A stretch of DNA of 64,000 bases, taken from contig NZ_KB903436.1 in the NCBI RefSeq assembly GCF_000379765.1, positions 664-64,663 of the forward strand. The letters run 5' to 3'. Of this stretch, positions 27,700 to 37,324 are shown piece by piece. This stretch comes from Flexithrix dorotheae DSM 6795. Lineage in GTDB: Bacteria; Bacteroidota; Bacteroidia; Cytophagales; Flammeovirgaceae. The notes under the pieces were generated by a model, which saw only the letters and a program-made list of their open reading frames with translations, was not told the DNA's origin and did no database searches. Position numbers and translations under genes: made by a program. The first letter of the stretch is position 1. The number at the start of each line of letters is the position of its first letter.

Positions 27700-29760
27700 A
27701 TGATAAAATTTTATAATTGCATGCAGGCTAAAATAATTATAGGTTTAATTTTTTGGCTAATGACTACTTTATGCTTTGCCCAAATACCCTTTGGAAATAG
27801 CCAGCCCAATAATATACGATACTATCTAAACCGTACTGCCTGTGAAATCACTCAAAATTCTCTATCAGGGGTGAATTCCCTTGGAGATTGGGAAGGCATT
27901 AAAAAACAACGATACAGAGAATTAGTAGAAATGTTAGGGCTTTATGACAACCCTCTGGAAGGGGAACGCCCTCCCTTAAATATTAAAAAAACAGGAACTG
28001 TCAGGCAAAAAGGCTATAGGATTGAAAAAATTTATTATGAGTCTTTACCCAGTTTATATGTGCCTGCGAACCTCTATATTCCCGATGGTATAAAAAAACC
28101 TGTTCCAGCAATATTATATGTTTGCGGTCATGCACCCACTCAAAAAGAAAGATACCAGGAACATGCCCAGAAATTTGCAAAGCTAGGTTTTGTTTGTCTG
28201 GTTATCGAGACCATTCAATTTGGGGAAGTTCGGGGAATGCATCGGGGCCAGGAATCATATGGTCAGTTCCACTGGTATAGTCGTGGTTACAATGCGGCTG
28301 GTGTAGAAACATGGAATGGAATCAGGGGAATTGATTTGTTATCTCAGTTGCCAGAAGTTGACCCAGAAAAGATTGGGGTTACTGGTATCTCAGGGGGAGG
28401 TTCACAAAGTTGGTACTTACCAGCCATTGACCAACGGATTAAGGCAGCTGCTGCAGTAGCCGGGGCTGGTTCTTTGGAAGGACAAATTTACCACCGCACA
28501 ATCGATGAGCACTGCGATTGTATGATGCCCAACAACACCTATCTCCAGGATTTTGCTGATTTCGGAGCCCTCATTGCACCTCGTCCTTTTATGATTGCCC
28601 AAACCAATAGGGATGGGTATTATTCCTTCGAAAGCGTGCAGACTTTATATAACAAAATTAAAAAAATATACACTTTTTATGAGGAGGAGGAAAACCTCAT
28701 TTTGGCCGAAGGATCTGGCAAACATGGCTATGGGGAAACTTTTGAACTAAGAAAAGATATCCTGGCTTTTTTCCTTAAAGAACTGATGGACAAAGACATT
28801 TCTGAAAAAGAAATAGAAGCTTTTGATCAGGAAATATTGCCCCGACTTTCTGTAGAAGAACTTCGGGTGTATGTGGATGGCATTCCTGAGGATGATCGTA
28901 CCTCAACTATTCAGGATTCCTTTGTGAAACTGGCAAGTCCCCCCGAAATTTCCAATAAAAAAGAATTTGAAAATTATCGAACAACTGTTATCGATTTCCT
29001 AAAAAAACAGACCTTTCATGCTTTCCCCAAAAAAGAAACGCCTTTGGATGTCCATTTGGAATTTCAGGATAAAAATTTCGGAAAATATGGAAGAGAGGTT
29101 TATAGGTTCACCTCAGAAAAAGACTGGAAATTAGAATTATCCTTAAAAAGAACCCTTCCAAAAGATAGCCTTCAGCCGGTTTTATTAGTATTGAGAAACC
29201 CGGAAGAAAAAAGATATGCTTCTGAAGGTTTTGTTTCAGGAGCGGGGAAAAACATGAATATTGTTTTTTTCGAAGCTAGGGGAATTGGGAATACGGGCTG
29301 GTCCCAGCAATTACAATGGCACATTAGAAGAGCATCCAACTGGACCGGTCGTACAATTGCCTCTATGAGGGTATATGATGTACTTCGATGTGTTCAGGTT
29401 CTAAGAAATACTTCAGGTATAGACCCCGAAAATATAAGTATTGCCGCACAAGGTGAAATGGCAACGGTTGCCCTTTATGCTGCCCTATTGGATGGAAATA
29501 TCAAAAACCTGGTCATTAAAAACCCACCAGCTACTCAGAATATAGCCAGTAGTCCTGATGGAACCGGGGATGCGATTGAAATGCTTAATTGTTTGCGTAT
29601 TACTGACTTGCCACAGGTAGCAGGGTTACTTTTCCCAAACAATTTTATAGCAGTTAAGGACTTGCCTCCCTCCTATCAATGGGCAGAAAAACTGTATACC
29701 AACCTTGGTACTTCAAATCATTGGATAAAAGTGGAAAAAGTATCGGAATGGAAACCCTAG
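27700..29760 (+). CDS. Secreted double alpha/beta-hydrolase, acetyl-xylan-esterase-like, with degenerate second domain
   Basis: 686 residues, signal peptide (~8-28). The N-terminal alpha/beta-hydrolase (~70-390) has a nucleophile elbow GVTGISGGGS (Ser231), an acid at QTNRDGYY and a His at GSGKHGYG, as in AXE1/family-7 esterases. The C-terminal half (~430-686) repeats a hydrolase-like layout, but its elbow reads IAAQGEMATVA, so the nucleophile Ser is absent. It probably removes acetyl or other esters from the glycan imported by SusCD. Unusually for this group, an AAGGAGGA Shine-Dalgarno sequence (27683-27690) lies 9 nt before the ATG. Confidence 0.75.
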   Translation: MIKFYNCMQAKIIIGLIFWLMTTLCFAQIPFGNSQPNNIRYYLNRTACEITQNSLSGVNSLGDWEGIKKQRYRELVEMLGLYDNPLEGERPPLNIKKTGTVRQKGYRIEKIYYESLPSLYVPANLYIPDGIKKPVPAILYVCGHAPTQKERYQEHAQKFAKLGFVCLVIETIQFGEVRGMHRGQESYGQFHWYSRGYNAAGVETWNGIRGIDLLSQLPEVDPEKIGVTGISGGGSQSWYLPAIDQRIKAAAAVAGAGSLEGQIYHRTIDEHCDCMMPNNTYLQDFADFGALIAPRPFMIAQTNRDGYYSFESVQTLYNKIKKIYTFYEEEENLILAEGSGKHGYGETFELRKDILAFFLKELMDKDISEKEIEAFDQEILPRLSVEELRVYVDGIPEDDRTSTIQDSFVKLASPPEISNKKEFENYRTTVIDFLKKQTFHAFPKKETPLDVHLEFQDKNFGKYGREVYRFTSEKDWKLELSLKRTLPKDSLQPVLLVLRNPEEKRYASEGFVSGAGKNMNIVFFEARGIGNTGWSQQLQWHIRRASNWTGRTIASMRVYDVLRCVQVLRNTSGIDPENISIAAQGEMATVALYAALLDGNIKNLVIKNPPATQNIASSPDGTGDAIEMLNCLRITDLPQVAGLLFPNNFIAVKDLPPSYQWAEKLYTNLGTSNHWIKVEKVSEWKP

Positions 29761-29840
29761 TAAAAATATAAATTCCTCATTAGTTAATTAGCTTAGAGTA
29801 AACAACAACCTCAGTTTAAAAGAATTTAATCCTGAATTAA

Positions 29841-31094
29841 GTGAATAATAAATCAGATGTTTTAATTGTTGGAGGTGGAGTAGTCGGTCTTTTCATTGCC
29901 TATTATTTGAACAAAAAGGGATATGAAGTAACCATTGTGGACGAAGGCCCTATGAAAAAAGCCGCTTCCTATGGTAATTGTGGTTTGGTAAGCCCCAGTC
30001 ATGCTTTGCCATTAAATAGCCCGAAACTCATGTGGAAAGCAACAAAATGGCTGATGAAGCCCGACTCCCCTTTTTATATCAAACCGCAATTAAACTTTTC
30101 CATGATGCAATGGCTGACTCAATTTGCACTGAATTCCAGCAAAGCATCCATTGAGCGGGCAATGCACGGCCGGCATAATATTTTACAAAGCTCCCGACAA
30201 CTTTATGACCAGTTTTTGGCGGAAGAAAAAATCAATTGCGACTGGAATGATAAAGGAATATTATTCTTATTTAAGCATGAAAAAACTTTTTATGACTATG
30301 AAAAGGTAAATGAAAAACTTATATCTGAAATAGGACTGGCCGCTAAACCATTTGCTGAAAAAAAACTGATTGATTTTGAACCTGCTATCAGGGAAGATGT
30401 TTTTGGTGGCTTTCTTTATGAGAATGATGCCTCTTTAAAACCGGATAAATTAATTACAAGCCTGAATACCCTGCTCAAGGAGAGAGGAGTTAATTTTAAA
30501 GATGGGGTAAAGGTAAACACTTTCAATACACAAAAGGACCAGGTAAGTGAGGTAATTACCAGCAATGGAGAAAAACTTAAAGCCCATCATTATATCCTGG
30601 CTGGGGGCGCACTGTCTCCCCTCTTCCAATCTCAATTGGGTATTAAGATCCCGGTAAAACCCGGGAAAGGTTACAGCATTACTATGCAAAGTCCTAAATA
30701 CTCCCCAAAGGTACCCTGTATTTTTGAGGAAAGAAAAGTGGTGGCGACACCCTGGGGTAATTCTTATCGGTTAGGTGGAACCATGGAGTTCAGCAATTAT
30801 AGTACTGTTTTAAACAATAAGCGGCTAAATGCCCTCAAAAAAGGAGCTGCTGAATATCTAAAAGAACCTTTTTCTGAAAGTGAATATGAAGAATGGACTG
30901 GTTGGAGACCCATGACTTCGGATGAACTTCCAATTATTGATTTTTCAACCGGGCATAAGAATTTGCTAGTTGCTACTGGTCATGGTATGTTAGGTGTGAG
31001 TATGGCCCCGGGCACAGGCCAGTTAATTGCTGAATTACTTTCAAACCAAAAAACACACATCAATCCTGCATTTTATTCTTTAAAAAGATTCTAA
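29841..31094 (+). CDS. DAO-family FAD oxidoreductase (D-amino acid dehydrogenase-like)
   Basis: 417 residues beginning with the FAD motif VLIVGGGVVGLFIAYYLNKKGYEVTIVD, here quoted only in part as GGGVVG (10-15), and a C-terminal ATGHGMLGVSMAPGTGQL stretch that closes the FAD site. Length and SYGNCGLVSPSHALP match DadA/glycine-oxidase relatives that deaminate D-amino acids or oxidise hydroxyproline-type substrates. The start is GTG at 29841; no better ATG lies upstream in frame. It is 80 bp after the esterase gene and may be independent of the glycan locus. Confidence 0.8.
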   Translation: MNNKSDVLIVGGGVVGLFIAYYLNKKGYEVTIVDEGPMKKAASYGNCGLVSPSHALPLNSPKLMWKATKWLMKPDSPFYIKPQLNFSMMQWLTQFALNSSKASIERAMHGRHNILQSSRQLYDQFLAEEKINCDWNDKGILFLFKHEKTFYDYEKVNEKLISEIGLAAKPFAEKKLIDFEPAIREDVFGGFLYENDASLKPDKLITSLNTLLKERGVNFKDGVKVNTFNTQKDQVSEVITSNGEKLKAHHYILAGGALSPLFQSQLGIKIPVKPGKGYSITMQSPKYSPKVPCIFEERKVVATPWGNSYRLGGTMEFSNYSTVLNNKRLNALKKGAAEYLKEPFSESEYEEWTGWRPMTSDELPIIDFSTGHKNLLVATGHGMLGVSMAPGTGQLIAELLSNQKTHINPAFYSLKRF

Positions 31095-31644
31095 AAAATG
31101 TTTTTCCAAGGGTTAATATAACCCGGCAATTAGCCTTGAATATTGAAAATTAATCAAACGTATGGTTTCCACACTAAACTACTTCAATAAAGGATGAAAC
31201 ATTTTTGGCTAATCAATTACTAAAAACTCATTTTATTATAATGCTGTACATAAGCAAGACCGCCTTCAAAATTAGTGTGGGAAAGACTACCAGATACGGG
31301 AGATTTTTTTCAAGTCCCAAGTGGGAAAATATTGCAAATACCTTCCTTACTTGCTCGGAAGACCTTTTTGAAGGCAAGATTTTTTCGTCTATTTTTCATC
31401 GACTGGAAAAATAGACAAAAGCTAATTCATAATGCTTTGCTTATAATTTAGTATTGAAATTTTGGGTGAAAGGTCATTAATAAAATTAAAAAAGTTGCGA
31501 AAACTCCCAAAAATTTGCTTTCGCAACTTTTTTAAATTTTTAATATTCTACCCTATATGCCGGGTTATACAGGATTGAAAAGTTTGAGGGTGGGGGTGTC
31601 TACATAAAAAAGTATACTACCCGAATAAAGTCGGCCTCTGGAAA
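31095..31644. other. 550-bp intergenic region between convergent genes
   Basis: No convincing gene. It holds an 11-bp stem hairpin (31387-31397 with 31406-31416), the terminator at 31488-31533, and a 12-bp inverted repeat TATAACCCGGCA at 31117-31128 and 31558-31569 bracketing most of the gap. Confidence 0.6.
31488..31533. terminator. Bidirectional terminator between DAO-family and BNR genes
   Basis: A 15-bp perfect stem AAAAAAGTTGCGAAA (31488-31502) / TTTCGCAACTTTTTT (31519-31533) with a 16-nt loop. U-tracts form in both directions. Confidence 0.8.
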
Positions 31645-32721
31645 TTACTCTGGCCAGTTTCCATCTTTTATTGGTTTTTTGATAAGTTGATCAGGATCCA
31701 CCACAACATGTTTCACTTTGTCCCGCTTCCAGGTGTAAACAATATGAACTTTACCATCTTTTGCCTGAATCACAGAAGGGTAAGAGTATTCCCCAGGCTC
31801 ATCTTCCAGAACAAGTGCGGCATCCCACTGCTTACCATCGGAGGACACAGCAACATTTAAAGGCGATCTTTTCCCTCCCCACTTGTTAGGATTTTTGCCA
31901 ATATGGTTATACACAAGCAAAAAGCTTCCATCTTTCAGGGTTTCTGCATCTGTTCCGGAATTGGGATTTGGCAGTCCAGAAGGCTCCAAATCGCTCCATT
32001 GAATGCCACTATCCTCAGACCAGGAAGTCAGTACACTTACCTCTTTACTTCTTGCCATAATCTGAAGCTTTCCGTCCTTATGAATGAGTACACTTGGCTG
32101 AATGGCATTGTATTTTTTACCATCGTTGATGGGCTCCCCTTTTGTCCAGGTCTTGCCGAGGTCCATGGAATACTCAAAATGCACACGCCAGCCATCATGT
32201 TCTGTACTCGTTGGACTGATCAACATGCCATTGCTCAATAAAACAGGCTTGTTTTTGATAGGACCAAGTACACCCTCCGGAAGCATCACAGGCTCGCTCC
32301 ATGATTGGCCGTTATCATGAGACTCTATGATTAATCCCCACCATTCCCTGGGGTTGGGACCAACTTTGTAATAGAGTTGCAATGGTCCATCAGGGACCTG
32401 GTACAGTACAGGATTCCAACAAGGATACCTTAAGTCTTCGTTTTGAATTCCGTTTGCCACAGATACCGGATCACTCCATTTACCATTTATTTTTCTACTT
32501 ACCCAAATTTCTACATCCTTATTTTTCTCTTTAGTCCCTCCAAACCAGGAGGCTACCAAGCCACCCTCGGTTTCAGCAATGGTTGAGGCATGACATTCTT
32601 TAAAGGGAGCCTTTTCGTAAATAAACTCTTCCACTAAAATACCTTGTTTTTGGCCAAAGGATAGAGAAATTGATAACAGTAATAGATTGGTTATTATTAA
32701 AAAATGATATCGCAGATTCAT
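31645..32721 (-). CDS. Secreted BNR-repeat sialidase-fold protein
   Basis: About 358 residues with a signal peptide (MNLRYHFLII to SFGQ). The six-bladed propeller carries four Asp boxes: SHDNGQSWSEP, SMDLGKTWTKG, SEDSGIQWSDL and SSDGKQWDA. The exo-alpha-sialidase Arg triad is not clearly placed. In Bacteroidota this BNR_2 subgroup includes rhamnose-releasing enzymes as well as sialidases. It is divergent from the GH105 gene, and that pairing favours uronic-acid/rhamnose glycans (inference). The Met at 32760 adds 13 residues without signal character, so 32721 is chosen. Confidence 0.78.
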   Translation of the reverse strand: MNLRYHFLIITNLLLLSISLSFGQKQGILVEEFIYEKAPFKECHASTIAETEGGLVASWFGGTKEKNKDVEIWVSRKINGKWSDPVSVANGIQNEDLRYPCWNPVLYQVPDGPLQLYYKVGPNPREWWGLIIESHDNGQSWSEPVMLPEGVLGPIKNKPVLLSNGMLISPTSTEHDGWRVHFEYSMDLGKTWTKGEPINDGKKYNAIQPSVLIHKDGKLQIMARSKEVSVLTSWSEDSGIQWSDLEPSGLPNPNSGTDAETLKDGSFLLVYNHIGKNPNKWGGKRSPLNVAVSSDGKQWDAALVLEDEPGEYSYPSVIQAKDGKVHIVYTWKRDKVKHVVVDPDQLIKKPIKDGNWPE

Positions 32722-32856
32722 ATTTATTAGTTTTGTTTTATTTAATATACTCCGGGACAATGAAAAGTTACCCTTTAGAATTCATCTTTTTTGCAACAAT
32801 GAAATATCACTGAACAACTGAGTTAAAGATAATGGTGAAAACTATGGGTGGACGCC

Positions 32857-32864
32857 CAAATATA
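32857..32864 (-). promoter_or_regulatory. -7 box candidate for the BNR gene
   Basis: The minus strand reads TATATTTG, a perfect TAnnTTTG match, but no TTG is present at the -33 position. The leader would be about 130 nt. Confidence 0.3.
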
Positions 32865-33088
32865 TTGTCTTTTAAAATCTTTTTTTGTTTTTTGAAATAA
32901 ATTACACTAAACACCGGATTACCAATCGTATTCTATAATTATTTTATAATATTAAGGGCTGTTTTAAGCTACAATTCTGATTTCATGAAATGAAAATTAT
33001 TTATTCCAGGCGTGCATAGTATGCGTAATGGATACAAAATTACTGCACTCGGAAAATATTACCGGATTGAATATTCAATGATAAATTT

Positions 33089-34150
33089 ATGAAGAAGAAA
33101 ATAACATTATTTTTGAGTTTTTTCCTGTTGGGATGGACTGCTAAGGCACAGGTTAATGTAGGTAAGAAAATTGAAGTTGTAAATGATCCGGCAATTATTG
33201 GAAAAAAAGTAGCAGAAAATGTCATCCACAGGAGATTTGGCTGGCGGTATCAACGTGTCTGTGCTTACTATGGCAGTTTGATTTTTTCCGATGTGACTCA
33301 TGATCCGGCAATACTTGAGAAAGTGAAGAAAGGGTATCACAGTTTTTCAAAGGGGCTTAAATTCAATTTGAAGGGACATGTAGATTATAATGTATTTGGT
33401 ATTTGGCCTTTTGAGATCTATCGCCAAACGGGTGATGCACACTATCTGGAAAAACCAAAATTTCTTGCAGATCATGAATTTGAAAAGCTTCAGGAAGATG
33501 GCCTATCAAGTTTTACCCGTTTCTGGATCGATGACATGTATATGGTAGGTTCCCTGCAGGTTCAGGCTTACAAATCCTTAAAAGATACGGTTTACCTCAA
33601 TCGGGCTGCTAAAACAATTAAAGTTTATTGTGAGAAATTGCAAAGGCCTAACGGAATGTTTTACCACAGAGCAGATGCACCTTTCTACTGGGGGCGTGGC
33701 AATGGTTGGGCTGCCGCAGCTTTTGCGGAAATCATTCCGGTATTGCCACAAGATCATATCTATTACCAGGATATAAAATCGGCTTTTCAAAAAATGATGA
33801 AGACCATTGCAACTCACCAGGATGAAGAGGGCATGTGGCATCAATTATTGGATGATCCGGATAGCTATCCGGAAACTTCATGCACAGGTATGTTCCTTTA
33901 TGCCCTGGCCACAGGTATAGATTATGGTTGGCTGGATGTTGATGATTATGGGCCAAAAGTTTCAAAAGGCTGGGATGCCCTTGCAGGATATGTCAATGAC
34001 AAAGGGGAAACCGAAAATGTCTGCATCGGAACTAACGCCAAAGATTCCAGGAAACATTACCTGACAAGACCTACAAGTACTGGAAATTTCCATGGGCAGG
34101 CTGCTGTACTTTGGTCAGCCACAGCCATACTTAGATTAAAGCAGGATTAG
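33089..34150 (+). CDS. Secreted GH105/GH88-type unsaturated uronyl hydrolase
   Basis: 353 residues, signal peptide (ends TAKAQ, ~21), (alpha/alpha)6 barrel. Catalytic Asp candidates are in HVDYNVFG (Asp99) and FWIDDMYM (148-149). The substrate-binding stretches GMFYHRADAPFYWGRGNGW and ETSCTGMFLYA are typical of YteR-like GH105 enzymes. These hydrolyse the unsaturated uronic acid left at the end of oligosaccharides by polysaccharide lyases. No lyase gene is adjacent, so its partner lyase must be elsewhere or in the locus to the left. Confidence 0.85.
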   Translation: MKKKITLFLSFFLLGWTAKAQVNVGKKIEVVNDPAIIGKKVAENVIHRRFGWRYQRVCAYYGSLIFSDVTHDPAILEKVKKGYHSFSKGLKFNLKGHVDYNVFGIWPFEIYRQTGDAHYLEKPKFLADHEFEKLQEDGLSSFTRFWIDDMYMVGSLQVQAYKSLKDTVYLNRAAKTIKVYCEKLQRPNGMFYHRADAPFYWGRGNGWAAAAFAEIIPVLPQDHIYYQDIKSAFQKMMKTIATHQDEEGMWHQLLDDPDSYPETSCTGMFLYALATGIDYGWLDVDDYGPKVSKGWDALAGYVNDKGETENVCIGTNAKDSRKHYLTRPTSTGNFHGQAAVLWSATAILRLKQD

Positions 34151-34207
34151 CGTTACCAAGATTTTATCCACTAATTTTTCACTTCATTTTCTTTAAGGTA
34201 AGGGCTT

Positions 34208-34852
34208 TTATTCCTTCTTCCCCCTTAGTAGCATCCATTTGGGAACATGCAATTTCCAGTGAATAGCTGCTGCCCGGAATAAGAAAGTGAGCACTGCGCA
34301 TCCAATACCAACCAATGACATGTGGTTTGGAAAAACATTTAAAAGTACCGTATAAAGGAATGCCCCAAGGGTTAAAGGAACCGCATACAATTCTTTCTTC
34401 ATGAACAGGGTGGTATTCCCGGCAAGTACATCACGGATAACCCCACCACCAATGGCTGTGGTTAATCCTAATAACACGGGTCCTGCCGGCATGGCAAATT
34501 CCAAAGCTCTTGTCTTTTCAGCCCCCTGAATGACAAACATGGCTACACCCAACCCATCTAAATAAAGCATGGTGGAATATACATATCTGCGTTCCATCAG
34601 TCTATTCCCATAAAAGGCTACAATACTGGAAACCAGTGCCACCCAGATATAATTGAGGTCATTTCCCCAAAAAATAGGTTGATCAAGAAGGATGTCCCGA
34701 ATAGTGCCCCCTCCTACTGAGGTGACGATACCCATTACACATGCTCCAAAAAGGTCAATATCTTTTGGAATAACAGCAAGGACTGCTGTCACAGCAAAGG
34801 CGACAGTACCAGCCATTCCAAGTGCATAGTAATAAAATTCAGGTACGTACAT
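34208..34852 (-). CDS. TRIC-type (UPF0126) cation channel family membrane protein
   Basis: 214 residues with about seven hydrophobic segments arranged as two repeats. Each repeat has a hallmark GGG-x-x-RD turn: SVGGGTIRDILL (~46) and AIGGGVIRDVLAG (~132). Prokaryotic TRIC channels conduct K+/Na+. The gene appears monocistronic and convergent with GH105; nothing ties it to glycan use. Confidence 0.88.
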   Translation of the reverse strand: MYVPEFYYYALGMAGTVAFAVTAVLAVIPKDIDLFGACVMGIVTSVGGGTIRDILLDQPIFWGNDLNYIWVALVSSIVAFYGNRLMERRYVYSTMLYLDGLGVAMFVIQGAEKTRALEFAMPAGPVLLGLTTAIGGGVIRDVLAGNTTLFMKKELYAVPLTLGAFLYTVLLNVFPNHMSLVGIGCAVLTFLFRAAAIHWKLHVPKWMLLRGKKE

Positions 34853-35160
34853 AGGTATTCAATTCACTGTTCTCTTTCTATTAACTACAAAAAACTATCT
34901 CAGGCAATCCTTCGCAGCAGAAGCTTATTGATTGCTGACATTTTTTGCTGCTCCACTTGAAAAGAAGCATTCGGCAAAGCTATCTACAAGTGCAATTAAA
35001 TCCATACTTGAATTCTGTTATTTTTTATTACCTGACTACAAAATTTACCACAGGATGTCCGACTTCACCCCTCGGTAAAATAGAGGATTATTTCCTCGGT
35101 AAAATTCCATTTTTAAATGATTCCCGGTTTTGAACCTATACAAGCATTTATGAAATCTTC
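34853..35160. other. 308-bp intergenic region, no gene seen
   Basis: Between the TRIC gene start and the end of the IMPase gene, both on the minus strand. A direct repeat of CCTCGGTAAAAT (near 35081 and 35096) is visible; I see no coding sequence. Confidence 0.4.
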
Positions 35161-35994
35161 TTATTTATTTCCCAAAATCATATTAGCATAAAATACACCC
35201 TGATGATTCATAAAAGTGCTGTCTTTTCTATTCAAGTCTAACTTTCCGCCCTCAAAATTTGTGGCAGGCAACCCTAATTCCTGGTAAATACAGGCTGTAG
35301 CGGCAAAATCCCAAATACTCCCCCCTCCACTTTCTTTTTTCGGAAATTTTAACATACATGCAGGGCCATTTTCCAATACAAGAATAGCGTTCAATACAGA
35401 ACCCGAACCGGCAATTTCTTTTATCCCATTTAAATTGAACTTCTCTGCATTTTGGTTTAGCAATGTTGTTATTTTACCTGCCTGAGGGGTATCCTTTAAC
35501 TTGCGATCTGTCACATAAGTTAGATAGTCATTTTTATGCTTAATTTCCCAGCGGCTATCATTCTTATATGCTCCATCTCCCTTAATGGCATGGTACAATG
35601 TCCCTGTGCTGGGATCAAAGACTACTCCAATATATGGTATCCCATCTTTTGCAATTAAAGCAATGGATACGGAAAACCCTGGTTGCTTATTAATAAAAGG
35701 CAGCGTTCCATCCATCGGGTCGATACACCAGAAAAAATCTTTATCAAACCGGCTTTCATCATCTTCAGTCTCTTCTGATAAAAGCGCTAAATCAAAGGCT
35801 TCACAAGTGGGACGCAAATGGGAAAGGATTGCTGCTTCACATGCCCTGTCCACTACAGTGACCACTTGTGAAGCATAACTTGATCCTCCCTGTTTGCTTT
35901 CCACCACAACTTCCTCATTCATGTATTGCTGAATGATTTTTCCTGCGGAAAGTGCTGCCTTGACGGCAATATTTTTAAGTTGTAAGAAATCCAT
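35161..35994 (-). CDS. Inositol monophosphatase-family phosphatase (CysQ-like)
   Basis: 277 residues of the Li+-sensitive Mg2+-dependent phosphatase fold. It has the first metal motif LLSEETEDDE (~71-80), the signature WCIDPMDGTLPF (~92-103) and the C-terminal GGSIWDFAATACIYQELG, in which Asp coordinates metal. Substrates in the family include inositol-P, 3'-phosphoadenosine 5'-phosphate and fructose-1,6-bisP. The next gene upstream encodes an APH-fold kinase only 2 bp away, so the two may act on the same small molecule in opposite senses (inference). Confidence 0.83.
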   Translation of the reverse strand: MDFLQLKNIAVKAALSAGKIIQQYMNEEVVVESKQGGSSYASQVVTVVDRACEAAILSHLRPTCEAFDLALLSEETEDDESRFDKDFFWCIDPMDGTLPFINKQPGFSVSIALIAKDGIPYIGVVFDPSTGTLYHAIKGDGAYKNDSRWEIKHKNDYLTYVTDRKLKDTPQAGKITTLLNQNAEKFNLNGIKEIAGSGSVLNAILVLENGPACMLKFPKKESGGGSIWDFAATACIYQELGLPATNFEGGKLDLNRKDSTFMNHQGVFYANMILGNK

Positions 35995-35996
35995 TT

Positions 35997-36944
35997 TTAA
36001 AGACTATTGATTACTTCTGCTGTTACTTGTTCGCTATATCCATTTATTTTCCAGTGCCCGGGACTCCACCCTTTTAAAAAACGATGAAAGTCTGCCCAGG
36101 CTACTCTGTATAAGGAACGCCATTCAGCTTCTAAGGCTTCATTTTTTGCGCCAAGTTCATTTTGTAAATGTTCGAAATAGGTATCCAGTATTTTTATTTC
36201 CAACCGTTCACATGCCCTTTCATCCAGACAACTTCCTATAAAATAGGCCACATCTTTCATCCCACATCCACCACCAACATATTGAAAATCTACCCCTGCA
36301 ACCTGTCCATCCAGAGCAAAACAGAAATTGGCCAGCTTGGCATCCCCATGTACAAATGTTTTGTATGCACTGGCATTCAGTTTTTCATCTATAAATGGAG
36401 CTGCCGCTTTCAATTGAGGATCATCCAATACCGCTAATTCCTGTGGTCTGGTCTCCAAATGCCAATAGGTTCCCACTTCCCAAAGCCCATCAGGAACCTT
36501 ACCCAGAAAGCTCGCATGAAACTTGGCTAACCATGCCAAACACTTTTCAATTTCTTCCCACACGATAGACCGTTTGCGTAAGGGGAAACCTGCTGCATCC
36601 AAGTCTTCCAGTAACATCATTACCTCATTGTTCCGTCTTGCTATGGCAAAACATTGTGGCAGACGAGCTATGCTGTCCTGACTGTATTTGTCATACCAGG
36701 TAGTTTCAACTTCATATGATTTTAACTTCCGCTGATGACTGATATCTGTATTCCAACCACGTGGATGCCTATTATTTTTGGGCAACTGCACATGCTTTAC
36801 TACCACACTTTCCAAAGGAGCATCTTCCAGTTCAACTCGTATGATTTTTCCGTACCCACTCCATAATTCCTGAATCACTTCTTTTTCAGTTATTGAGGAA
36901 GCTTCTGTACTTTGCAGGATTATCGACTTAAAATGTTCATTCAT
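35997..36944 (-). CDS. APH/ecdysteroid-kinase-like phosphotransferase
   Basis: 315 residues with an aminoglycoside-phosphotransferase/choline-kinase-like fold. The catalytic loop is [13 protein letters not shown] (~200-212) with the HGD-x4-N pattern, and the metal Asp is in [12 protein letters not shown] (~220-231, IDW/IDF position). [13 protein letters not shown] marks the hinge. The phosphorylated substrate is unknown; there is no resistance-island context, so antibiotic modification is not implied. Forms a two-gene unit with the IMPase-family gene. Confidence 0.8.
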   Translation of the reverse strand: MNEHFKSIILQSTEASSITEKEVIQELWSGYGKIIRVELEDAPLESVVVKHVQLPKNNRHPRGWNTDISHQRKLKSYEVETTWYDKYSQDSIARLPQCFAIARRNNEVMMLLEDLDAAGFPLRKRSIVWEEIEKCLAWLAKFHASFLGKVPDGLWEVGTYWHLETRPQELAVLDDPQLKAAAPFIDEKLNASAYKTFVHGDAKLANFCFALDGQVAGVDFQYVGGGCGMKDVAYFIGSCLDERACERLEIKILDTYFEHLQNELGAKNEALEAEWRSLYRVAWADFHRFLKGWSPGHWKINGYSEQVTAEVINSL

Positions 36945-37324
36945 AGGGCATCAAAGATAATAAATTGTCTAATGTTAAGTCCCTGATTCTTCTTTTAAGG
37001 CTTGGGGTATGCAAATAGGGTTAAAAATTTTTACAGCGATATATTTTAATTGAATGAGGCTTAATAATTTTTAGATTGCTCTAAATAATTTGGGAAAGTT
37101 ATAATGAGGTATATTTTTCGACTGGTTGTAAACAAAAAGTTTAGCACATATTTTTTTTACACTAAACCATTAAATGGTCCTGTCCCAAAATTGATTTATG
37201 CCTTGGTAAACAAGGTCCATCCTCCTGTTTGGAATAGTGAGATTAAATTTTTACTTTTAGTTATAGCCAACAATATGTTCATCAAATTCTTACCTTATAA
37301 CCAAATTGTAAAATTTGAAATTTA
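36945..37324. other. 380-bp divergent gap between APH-like and sigma-factor genes
   Basis: AT-rich. The minus strand of 36952-36959 reads TATCTTTG, a perfect -7 box only 8 bp before the APH-like start codon, which would give a nearly leaderless mRNA. I found no clear sigma-70 promoter facing the ECF sigma gene and no convincing coding sequence. Confidence 0.4.

Noticed and set aside
31205-31414. 69-codon plus-strand open frame in the gap after the DAO-family gene
   Set aside because: Its end overlaps a hairpin, residues show no family pattern and codon use is unlike neighbours; most likely chance.
31645-32721. Calling this a true exo-alpha-sialidase and the locus a sialic-acid cluster
   Set aside because: The Arg triad is not evident and no nanA/nanE/nanT genes are present. 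Only the propeller fold and Asp boxes are supported.
35997-36944. Aminoglycoside resistance gene
   Set aside because: Only the general APH kinase fold is visible, with no resistance context, and the adjacent phosphatase suggests housekeeping metabolism.
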